Positions 1 to 3,828 are shown, counted from the stretch's first letter. The stretch: 6,694 nt of DNA from CAZVWH01 sp964631175 (GCA_964631175.1 CAZVWH010000130.1:1-6694); one strand, 5' to 3'. A program made the numbers and translations. The notes: generated by a model from the sequence alone, not told the origin.

Positions 1-78
1 CTCGGCTTCAAACCGAAAGTCTCCTTCCGACAAGGCCTGGAGCTTGCTATAAATTGGTATCGGGAAAATCTTTTGTAA
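1..78 (+). CDS. NAD-dependent epimerase/dehydratase family protein, C-terminal end (partial)
   Basis: The window opens inside a reading frame that ends with TAA at 76-78. It gives 25 residues beginning LGFKPKVSF and ending WYRENLL. This matches the usual C-terminus of UDP-glucose 4-epimerase-like extended short-chain dehydrogenases, where a 'LLGF.P..SF.EGL....WY' helix closes the protein. These enzymes use NAD to epimerise or otherwise modify nucleotide sugars for surface polysaccharides. The Rossmann domain and the catalytic YxxxK would lie upstream and cannot be seen, so the sugar substrate cannot be named and I cannot tell whether the gene is intact. Its last 72 identical bases recur at 875-946. 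The gene converges on the nucleotidyltransferase gene, whose stop lies 49 bases away, and I see no hairpin-plus-T-run terminator between them. Confidence 0.72.
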   Translation, partial: LGFKPKVSFRQGLELAINWYRENLL

Positions 79-126
79 TATCGCATGTTTTTTCTTGGGC
101 AAGTATGAGTAGAATCTCGGGTATTG

Positions 127-576
127 TTAGCTTTTTTGATTTTGCTTTTTTAATCTAAGCAGATATTTTAGGTCCTCTTTATCTTTGGGGCGAGCAGCAG
201 CTTTTTTCATTTTTATAAGGTCATTAAGTGAGGCAAACCAGACGAATGTTTTTCCAAACCGAGCCTTTATTTTATTCTTCCATACTTTCTCAAATGTTAT
301 TCCTTTGACGACGGGGTGAATATCGGTTTCAACAATATATTGACGAATCAGCAGCTTTTTCGCTATAAGGTCATCTATTGTTATATCTGTGACATCATAT
401 CCGAATTCTTTTAGCGCTTTCAATGTTCTGCGGGCGTTTTCTTCTTCCGCTTTTATAAAGATATCAATATCCAGTGTTGCGCGTGAATAGCCGTGAACAG
501 GAAAGGCGGTGGCGCCGATTATGACAAATTTAACGTGGTTTTCTTTTAATAATTTTAGTAGTCGTTCTGTGTGCAT
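127..576 (-). CDS. Minimal nucleotidyltransferase (AbiEii/DUF6036-like)
   Basis: This 149-aa protein has the features of a minimal nucleotidyltransferase of the polymerase-beta superfamily. Residues 17-41 carry G21, A24, G29, R32, T34 and the metal-binding D36-x-D38 pair after a beta strand (FVIIGA). A likely third acidic residue is D85, in 'VETDIHP', followed by the usual 'G-I-T-F-E-K-V-W' segment (92-99). The C-terminus has the family's 'SLNDLIKMKK..ARPKDKEDL' helix. Enzymes of this type transfer a nucleotide to protein or RNA; related ones act in toxin-antitoxin and abortive-infection systems, as toxin (AbiEii) or as antitoxin (MNT of HEPN-MNT pairs). Which role applies here cannot be read from sequence. 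The ATG lies inside the upstream 63-aa gene (47-nt overlap) with no clear ribosome site, so translation is probably coupled. The active-site residues look complete. A decayed copy of its 5' end lies at 1756-1806. Confidence 0.88.
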   Translation of the reverse strand: MHTERLLKLLKENHVKFVIIGATAFPVHGYSRATLDIDIFIKAEEENARRTLKALKEFGYDVTDITIDDLIAKKLLIRQYIVETDIHPVVKGITFEKVWKNKIKARFGKTFVWFASLNDLIKMKKAAARPKDKEDLKYLLRLKKQNQKS

Positions 577-721
577 TTCGTTTTTTGCGCAGGCTCAACA
601 TTTCTTGGGTTTTTGTGAACATCAATTCGAACCGCTGCTGAGTTGTTAGAGAGGTAAGATATTTTAATTCAAATTCAATTTCTTTAGCTTCGTTATGCTT
701 ATCCAGCTTCAGAATAGCCAT
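530..721 (-). CDS. Small basic protein of unknown function, partner of the nucleotidyltransferase
   Basis: This 63-aa protein begins MAILKLDKHNEAKEIEFELK and ends in a Lys/Arg/Thr-rich tail (about residues 45-63). I do not recognise a named domain. The N-terminal half is acidic and helical-looking, the C-terminal third is strongly basic, and there is no signal peptide or membrane segment. A good ribosome site (AAAGGTGA, 725-732) precedes the ATG. The gene is first in an operon with the nucleotidyltransferase and overlaps it by 47 nt. A collinear 63-codon copy at 1760-1951 keeps 48 of 63 residues, including the LTSLTTQQRFEL block. This argues that it is a real protein that had been under selection. 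By position and size it could be an antitoxin, a regulator or the substrate of the nucleotidyltransferase, but that is inference only. Confidence 0.75.
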   Translation of the reverse strand: MAILKLDKHNEAKEIEFELKYLTSLTTQQRFELMFTKTQEMLSLRKKRNAHRTTTKIIKRKPR

Positions 722-738
722 ATATCACCTTTCAGCCA

Positions 739-750
739 CGGTTTCAACCG
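739..750. repeat. Short perfect inverted repeat in the operon leader
   Basis: CGGTT-TC-AACCG is a 12-base perfect palindrome. It lies between the predicted start of transcription (near 766) and the ribosome site (725-732) of the 63-aa gene. It could be an operator for an autoregulator or a small leader hairpin. It is short enough to be chance. Confidence 0.25.
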
Positions 751-772
751 AGTTGACTGGATTTCCAAAAAG

Positions 773-801
773 ATATTACCCGTGATATCTACACATTTCA
801 A
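773..801 (-). promoter_or_regulatory. Predicted sigma70-type promoter of the 63-aa protein/nucleotidyltransferase operon
   Basis: On the minus strand a TTGAAA box (796-801) is followed after exactly 17 bases by TAATAT (773-778). This would start transcription near 766, about 45 bases before the ATG at 721. The promoter lies in the A/T-rich junction next to the displaced epimerase tail, so the operon carries its own promoter inside the direct-repeat-flanked segment. The relic copy at 1760-1951 has lost this sequence and has the HEPN gene there instead. Confidence 0.5.
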
Positions 802-811
802 TAAAAAAAAG

Positions 812-952
812 CACCCTGGTTGCCCCGGCGATGTAAAGCATTCCCTCGCCGACATTAGCGCAGCCGAGAAACTGCTCGGCTTCAAACCGAAAGTCTCCTT
901 CCGACAAGGCCTGGAGCTTGCTATAAATTGGTATCGGGAAAATCTTCTTTGA
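812..952 (+). pseudogene. Displaced 3' end of an epimerase gene (second copy)
   Basis: Forty-six codons in frame to TGA at 950-952 encode the end of an NAD-dependent epimerase. Clear family sequence starts at G827 (GDVKHSLADISAAEKLLGF) and continues through the closing helix WYRENLL. In UDP-glucose 4-epimerases the 'GDV.HS.AD...A...LG' segment is the conserved C-terminal substrate-domain motif. Upstream of 812 is an A-run and then non-coding sequence; there is no start codon with a ribosome site and no Rossmann domain, so this is a gene fragment. Bases 875-946 are identical to 1-72, but the last bases differ (ENLL-TGA here, ENLL-TAA there). Together with the left copy it brackets the nucleotidyltransferase operon. 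Confidence 0.8.
875..946 (+). repeat. 72-bp direct repeat, identical to window bases 1-72
   Basis: Every base of 1-72 recurs at 875-946 in the same orientation. The match stops three codons before the stop codon. The left copy is cut by the window edge, so the true repeat may be longer. The two copies flank the promoter, the 63-aa gene and the nucleotidyltransferase gene, 802 bp between repeats. Full identity, including third codon positions, points to a recent duplication or gene conversion. Confidence 0.93.
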
Positions 953-1249
953 CTCTACTATCCTGAGCGAAAACAAAGACCGATGGCACGTTCTCATTTT
1001 TCTTTTGTACGGACACGTTGATTTTCTTAGGTGTTTCTCTTATAGAAAGCATCTCTCTGGCCAATTCATATACCGGTTAATACCAACCATAAAAATTAAT
1101 GACGCTTTATGATGATTTGCTACAAGCTGCCTGAGAGTCTTGATAAGTTGTCCATTTTTATTCAGAGGTTATCTGTAGCATATACCGCTGCTCCTATATC
1201 GAGCGCAATAATTTTTTATAACTGGTATAAATTAACAACTGTGTACCGG

Positions 1250-1290
1250 CTTTAAAAGAATACCTAAGTATCTTAGGTATTCTTTTAAAG
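1250..1290. repeat. Perfect inverted repeat, 19-bp arms, 3-base loop
   Basis: Arm CTTTAAAAGAATACCTAAG (1250-1268), loop TAT, then the exact reverse complement (1272-1290). There is no mismatch and pairing stops at both outer ends. The stem is A/T-rich with no following T-run, so it is not a standard intrinsic terminator. It could be the end-to-end remnant of a small mobile element, a cruciform-forming site, or a bidirectional transcription stop between relic genes. Confidence 0.9.
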
Positions 1291-1319
1291 TCAATTCTTG
1301 ATTGTTGGGTAATCGAAAG

Positions 1320-1396
1320 GTAGGATGTGCTCTGCACACAGTAATAGAATTGGTGGGCAAGGCTCGACTGAGCTCGTCGAAGTCTGCCCACCCTAC
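1320..1396. repeat. REP/MITE-like palindromic element
   Basis: The element is bounded by imperfect inverted ends, GTAGGATGTGC (1320-1330) and GCCCACCCTAC (1386-1396), which pair at 9 of 11 positions. Inside are three nested perfect inverted repeats: TGTGC/GCACA (1326-1338), GGTGGGCA/TGCCCACC (1352-1359 with 1385-1392) and TCGAC/GTCGA (1364-1368 with 1376-1380). Its core, 1363-1384, recurs as an exact 22-base reverse complement at 4502-4523. The layout fits a dispersed non-autonomous palindromic repeat. No REP-associated transposase is in the window. Confidence 0.65.
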
Positions 1397-1488
1397 ATTA
1401 CCCTCTTTCACATTGTGTCGTGCGTCTTGAGTCAATAGGGCGTTGCAGGTTCTTTTGAACATCTTTCATAGGTTATGTTTAATGCCCG

Positions 1489-1516
1489 TAGTCTTTTCGA
1501 TTAGTCAAAAAGACTA
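1489..1516. repeat. Inverted repeat, 9-bp arms
   Basis: TAGTCTTTT (1489-1497) and AAAAGACTA (1508-1516) pair perfectly around a 10-base loop. It lies in non-coding sequence between the REP-like element and the third epimerase tail. No function is evident. Confidence 0.4.
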
Positions 1517-1625
1517 TGTGCCTAATACACTTCATTAGAAAAATAATCACTACAATTTTACATACAGGATATATGTGAATACATTTAGTATTTCATGACT
1601 TTGTTAGCTGAAATGTGTAGTTGTA

Positions 1626-1679
1626 TTCCGCGAAGGCCTGCAAAAAGCTATAGATTTGTATCGCGAAAATCTTCTCTGA
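1626..1679 (+). pseudogene. Third, diverged epimerase 3'-end fragment
   Basis: Seventeen codons read FREGLQKAIDLYRENLL and end in TGA at 1677-1679. They align with FRQGLELAINWYRENLL from the two other copies (12 of 17 residues identical) and end at the same point of the protein. Upstream of 1623 the frame loses all resemblance. Like the first copy, it points at a nucleotidyltransferase/63-aa module on the opposite strand, here the dead one. It is therefore the older equivalent of the 1-78/127-721 arrangement. Confidence 0.68.
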
Positions 1680-1717
1680 TGTCATTGCGAGTCCACCGAA
1701 GCTGGAAGCGGCAATCT
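1680..1717. repeat. Dispersed 'cATTGCGAG...GCAATCtt' type repeat
   Basis: The sequence TGTCATTGCGAG ... GCGGCAATCTT, with ATTGC (1684-1688) facing GCAAT (1711-1715), resembles the 'cattgcgagcgaagcgaagcaatc' intergenic repeats common in many bacterial genomes. It sits directly after the stop of the third epimerase tail. Assignment is from memory of the pattern; only one copy is in this window. Confidence 0.45.
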
Positions 1718-1755
1718 TAATTTTTTGTCGTTATATATTGTTTCCGTGCTGATAT

Positions 1756-1806
1756 TTACTTAATCTGGTTCTCTTTTAATAATTTCAGTAGTCTTTCTGC
1801 GTGTAA
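1756..1806 (-). pseudogene. 5' stub of the second nucleotidyltransferase copy
   Basis: Overlapping the end of the dead small gene, in the frame used by the live nucleotidyltransferase, codons read L-H-A-ERLLKLLKEN-QIK and then TAA (1756-1758). The live protein begins M-H-T-ERLLKLLKEN-HVK. The start codon has become TTA (1804-1806), and homology fades just past the stop, before the catalytic G...DxD region. All active-site residues are therefore lost. The break lies about 75 bases from the third epimerase tail. Confidence 0.75.
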
Positions 1807-1951
1807 TCTTTTTCTTGCGTAAGCTCAATAATTCCTCAGTTTTTCTGAATATCAATTCAAACCGCTGCTGAGTTGTTAACGATGTAAGTTAATCTAACTC
1901 AAACTCGATTTCTTTAGCCTCGTCGTGTTTGTCTAACTTTAGGATAGCCAT
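1760..1951 (-). pseudogene. Dead copy of the 63-aa small-protein gene
   Basis: From ATG at 1949-1951 to TAA at 1760-1762 there are 63 codons with no insertion or deletion against the live gene at 530-721 (constant offset 1230). Codon 21 is TAA (1889-1891) where the live gene has TAT, so only 20 residues (to EFELD) would be made. After the stop the frame still reads LTSLTTQQRFEL and closely related sequence. Forty-eight of 63 codons encode the same residue, and many differences are synonymous, which shows selection acted before the gene died. The ribosome-site context (GGCTGAAAGG) is shared with the live copy. The ATG lies 10 bases beyond the stop of the HEPN gene on the same strand. A single-base sequencing error is possible for the stop, but the partner gene is also broken. 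Confidence 0.85.
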
Positions 1952-1961
1952 ATAGTGCCTT

Positions 1962-2531
1962 TCAGCCGGTCTGACGAATCCAATCGCGAATATTCATTCC
2001 AATTCGCTCGATATCTTCCTTTGCCAGCATGCCTCCGTGCATGACAATATTACGAGATTTTTCGAGGGTGTTCAGTACAGCTTTTGTCCATTCGAGATTA
2101 CTAAGAATGTCCTGAAATACAGACCAGTTAGTAATGATAATTGAAGAAAGATCAGAGAAATCACAATAGTTAATTTCAGAAGCACCACGGGCTCCATGCC
2201 AACGAAACTTAGCGTCCTCTTCCATTCTTGTTTTAACTTTTTTCTGAATCCTGTCAGGTAATTTTGACCACCATCCTTCTCCATTTTCCTCAGCCATAGC
2301 CTTTATGACCAACTGACGCACCATGTTCTCGAAGGTATGGATTGCTGTATACACTACCGACATAAGCTGTGCATTTGCCAACAGGTCAGGGTCTAGCATA
2401 TCGAAAGAAAGTGTATGGCGTAGCTCCAAAGCATGTTGCTCCCCGAAATGTTGTCTTCGCTGCCGACCCGCCTTATCAAGACTAGCCTCGGCAAGTATTC
2501 CTCGATACACGAAAGAGTAAAGCTGGTCCAT
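1962..2531 (-). CDS. Swt1-type HEPN domain protein (predicted ribonuclease toxin)
   Basis: This 189-aa cytoplasmic protein has a C-terminal HEPN domain of the Swt1 type (about residues 55-189). The diagnostic block 'EINYCDFSDLSSIIITNW' (119-136) is followed by a helix ending in R160-N-I-V-M-H165, the Rx4H motif that forms the RNA-cleaving site of active HEPN proteins. Both catalytic residues are present, so activity is plausible. HEPN ribonucleases are common effectors of toxin-antitoxin, abortive-infection and other defence systems. The first 50 residues are polar and show no named domain. The ATG is 3 bases past the stop of the DUF5343 gene and has only a weak ribosome site within that gene's end, so the two are probably translationally coupled and act together. 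The gene ends 10 bases before the dead 63-aa gene. Its target RNA and its mode of control cannot be read from sequence. Confidence 0.85.
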   Translation of the reverse strand: MDQLYSFVYRGILAEASLDKAGRQRRQHFGEQHALELRHTLSFDMLDPDLLANAQLMSVVYTAIHTFENMVRQLVIKAMAEENGEGWWSKLPDRIQKKVKTRMEEDAKFRWHGARGASEINYCDFSDLSSIIITNWSVFQDILSNLEWTKAVLNTLEKSRNIVMHGGMLAKEDIERIGMNIRDWIRQTG

Positions 2532-2534
2532 TAT

Positions 2535-3185
2535 TTACACAAGATGTTCTCTGAGACTTTTAAAAATAGCATCGAATACCGCCTGATCACGGCTTTCAGG
2601 AAGCACGATGCTTATGTGGTATTGCAAGGAATCCAAAGAGAGCTTTCCGGGTGGTGCTGGCACGCCTCTATCTTCGGCTTTCGCGCCCTCAGAAATCGTC
2701 GGCTTGGTTTCCTCTTTGCTCACTTTTCGTGCTGGCTCTTTTCCTACCTTCTTTACGACCTTTGAAAAATCTGCCTGTTCGCACAAAGCCTTAAAGGTCG
2801 TCGCAATGTTAGATATGACCAATTTTGTTTTTGAACCAGCATATAGTGTAATGAGCTTGTTTTTGATATCCGTCACACTTAGGTCATAAGAATTTGTGTT
2901 GACTGCGAACAAATCAGCATAGGCATCACGGATTGCTTCCGCTAGCACGTGCGTGGAGCGTGATCGATCCAAAAATTCGTAGTAGCGTTTTTGCGGGACT
3001 CCGTCAGAATCTAAGAAACCGAGTTCCTTAAGTATTCCAACAAACAACCTGTCGTTAGTGCCTTTGAAGCCGAGATTCTCCATGAACTTGTAGGAAAAGC
3101 GGTCGGGAGCTTCTGCACTGAGGATTGCATCGAAATATGATGGAATGGCGCTTGGCTTCAGAGTATATTTGTCGGGTAAACCCAT
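2535..3185 (-). CDS. DUF5343 domain-containing protein, partner of the HEPN protein
   Basis: The N-terminal about 140 residues match the DUF5343 pattern: 'GLPDKYTLKPSAIPSYFDAI', 'APDRFSYKFMENLGFKGTNDR', 'LGFLDSDGVPQKRYYEFLD', 'YADLFAVNT' and 'TFKALCEQADFS'. This all-helical domain looks like a winged-helix-type fold; its biochemical role is not established to my knowledge. A Lys/Glu/Pro-rich linker (about 143-185) leads to a conserved tail, 'YHISIVLPESRDQAVFDAIFKSLREHL'. I chose the ATG at 3183-3185 (216 aa) over an in-frame TTG at 3189-3191, because the AAGGAG at 3194-3199 is 8 bases from the ATG but only 2 from the TTG. It is first in an operon with the HEPN gene. By analogy with two-gene toxin-antitoxin loci it may restrain or direct the HEPN nuclease, but this is inference. 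Confidence 0.85.
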   Translation of the reverse strand: MGLPDKYTLKPSAIPSYFDAILSAEAPDRFSYKFMENLGFKGTNDRLFVGILKELGFLDSDGVPQKRYYEFLDRSRSTHVLAEAIRDAYADLFAVNTNSYDLSVTDIKNKLITLYAGSKTKLVISNIATTFKALCEQADFSKVVKKVGKEPARKVSKEETKPTISEGAKAEDRGVPAPPGKLSLDSLQYHISIVLPESRDQAVFDAIFKSLREHLV

Positions 3186-3193
3186 TAGCAAAT

Positions 3194-3199
3194 CTCCTT
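3194..3199 (-). promoter_or_regulatory. Ribosome binding site that fixes the DUF5343 start
   Basis: AAGGAG on the minus strand is 8 bases upstream of the ATG (3183-3185). The alternative TTG two codons earlier would leave only 2 bases and is unlikely to be used. Confidence 0.8.
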
Positions 3200-3223
3200 A
3201 AAGACCAGATTATTCATTCGTAA

Positions 3224-3229
3224 ATTATA
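3224..3229 (-). promoter_or_regulatory. Predicted -10 box of the DUF5343-HEPN operon
   Basis: A perfect TATAAT on the minus strand lies 38 bases before the DUF5343 ATG, giving a short leader of about 32 bases. No good -35 box stands 16-18 bases upstream (the region reads GTGGCG), so an activator or another sigma factor could be involved, or the box is chance in A/T-rich DNA. Confidence 0.4.
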
Positions 3230-3329
3230 ATGACATTGATATGCTTCGCCACTAAAAAACAGCTAGCGGCCATTTTTTCCATTTACCGAGATTGTCCGCT
3301 GGCACCTTACTGGGTTTTGAAGCCAAATC

Positions 3330-3377
3330 CTACTTTAACTGTTCTTTCAATTCCTCAGCGTTCTGGATTATTTCTTC
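3330..3377 (-). pseudogene. Possible 3'-end remnant of a second PEGA-type lipoprotein gene
   Basis: A minus-strand frame, shifted relative to the hicB frame, reads EEIIQNAEELKEQLK and then TAG (3330-3332). The PEGA lipoprotein at 3829-4248 has EELIRSAEKLKEQL near its C-terminus; 10 of 14 residues agree, with conserved codon order. This suggests that the tail of a paralogous gene has survived here and that hicB runs into it out of frame. The string is short and charged, so chance, or a frameshifted original hicB end, is also possible. Confidence 0.35.
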
Positions 3378-3535
3378 TCGGCAATATCTACAGATAAGCA
3401 GGCCTCCGCTGCTTCATGAATGTTTTGGGTAAGCTCTTCAAAAGAATCTCCCTGCGTAACACAGCCGGGAATAGCAGGAATCTCGGCCCAGTGGTCACCT
3501 TCGGCCGCTTTTTGTATGATTGTCTCTAACTTCAT
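3368..3535 (-). CDS. HicB-like antitoxin (UPF0150 family), solitary
   Basis: This 55-aa protein has the HicB N-terminal fold: a first strand 'MKLETIIQKAAEGDHWAEIP', the 'A-I-P-G-C-V-T-Q-G-D-S' turn (about 20-30), then the helix 'FEELTQNIHEAAEACL'. HicB proteins block HicA mRNA interferases, and many also bind their own operator through a C-terminal DNA-binding domain. That domain is absent here, as in the short UPF0150 members, which are usually about 65-75 aa; at 55 aa this one may be slightly truncated at the C-terminus. The ribosome site GGTGAG (3545-3550) precedes ATG at 3533-3535. No hicA is visible on either side: neither the 180 bases downstream nor the 290 bases upstream encode a HicA-like frame. 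It may be an orphan antitoxin acting in trans or a leftover of a lost pair. Confidence 0.72.
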   Translation of the reverse strand: MKLETIIQKAAEGDHWAEIPAIPGCVTQGDSFEELTQNIHEAAEACLSVDIAEKK

Positions 3536-3560
3536 TGCTATGATCTCACCTTTCAGATGG

Positions 3561-3588
3561 ATTATATTTGTTATCCCACTAAAAACAA
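3561..3588 (-). promoter_or_regulatory. Predicted promoter of hicB-like gene
   Basis: On the minus strand TTGTTT (3583-3588) is followed after 16 bases by a perfect TATAAT (3561-3566). Transcription would begin near 3554, only a few bases before the ribosome site of the HicB-like gene. Confidence 0.38.
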
Positions 3589-3604
3589 GAATTTAAAGTA
3601 TTTT

Positions 3605-3692
3605 CCGCTCCCTCACGGTCGCGGCTCTGATAGAAACACCGATGGCGAAGATTTTGAAAATACGTTTAATCCGTGAGATCTGTGGTTAATGG
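3605..3692. repeat. Two dispersed intergenic repeat motifs
   Basis: CCGCTCCCTCACGGTCGCGG and its next bases (3605-3627) match a string I associate with intergenic and gene-end sequence in planctomycete genomes. 'TAATCCGTGAGATCTGTGGTTAATGG' (3667-3692) resembles the 'atccgtg..atctgtggtta' repeats dispersed in several bacterial phyla. Both are recognised from memory and have only one copy here. The second runs into the stop codon of the symporter relic. Confidence 0.4.
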
Positions 3693-3766
3693 TTTAATTG
3701 TTCGCCTTCTAATCGTGCGACGACGGCTGCTCCGCAGGAATCGCCCCAGACATTAACGACTGTTCG
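3686..3766 (-). pseudogene. 3'-end fragment of a dicarboxylate/amino acid:cation symporter gene
   Basis: The minus strand from 3766 to TAA at 3686-3688 reads RTVVNVWGDSCGAAVVARLE and six more codons. 'RT-VNV-GDS-GA-VV' is the signature of the last conserved block in the DAACS family (GltP/DctA/sodium:dicarboxylate symporters), where Asn and Asp of the eighth membrane segment help bind the substrate. The remaining roughly 400 residues are absent. Upstream of 3766 the frame passes into a palindromic repeat (GCGGAGCATAGCTTCGC and its neighbours), so the gene is only a relic. The 26-codon segment is uninterrupted, which suggests that loss is not ancient. Confidence 0.62.
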
Positions 3767-3776
3767 CAGCGGAGCA
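3728..3776. repeat. Inverted repeat TGCTCCGC/GCGGAGCA
   Basis: TGCTCCGC (3728-3735) and GCGGAGCA (3769-3776) pair over 8 bp around 33 bases. The right arm belongs to a G/C-rich repeat-like run (3767-3800). Part of the structure lies inside the symporter relic, so it may mark where repeat DNA replaced the rest of that gene. Confidence 0.35.
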
Positions 3777-3828
3777 TAGCTTCGCAGAGCAGCAGCGGCT
3801 CTGTTTTATCCGCCGGTTAACATTGGGT

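Larger units (their letters stand above)
953..1625. other. Gene-free stretch rich in hairpins and repeats
   Basis: I see no convincing gene on either strand over about 670 bases. Open frames are short, lack ribosome sites and run through repeats. The stretch holds a perfect 41-base hairpin (1250-1290), a 77-base REP-like element (1320-1396) and a weaker 9-bp hairpin (1489-1516). One minus-strand frame near 1055-1165 (NGQLIKTLRQLVANHH and so on) has a protein-like composition but no recognisable family and no start. Confidence 0.6.

Noticed and set aside
1..946. The 72-bp repeat as an assembly artefact
   Set aside because: The sequences beyond the repeats differ at both ends (TTGTAA versus CTTTGA and onward), and a third, diverged copy exists, so a biological duplication is more likely. 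It cannot be fully excluded without reads.
695..952. A plus-strand open frame of 85 codons ending in the epimerase tail
   Set aside because: Only the part after about 812 resembles a protein family; the front reads antisense through the leader and start of the 63-aa gene and lacks a ribosome site. It is treated as a gene fragment.
844..1049. Minus-strand frame MLSIRETPKKINVSVQKKN... in the spacer after the second epimerase tail
   Set aside because: About 37 codons, running antisense into the epimerase fragment, with no family resemblance.
1194..1462. Two minus-strand open frames across the hairpin and REP-like element
   Set aside because: They translate palindromic repeats, have no ribosome site and resemble no family.
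3200..3367. Possible hicA downstream of the HicB-like gene
   Set aside because: A string GFGFKTQ then a stop is faintly like a HicA core, but no frame is open for long enough and the catalytic G-S-H context is absent.
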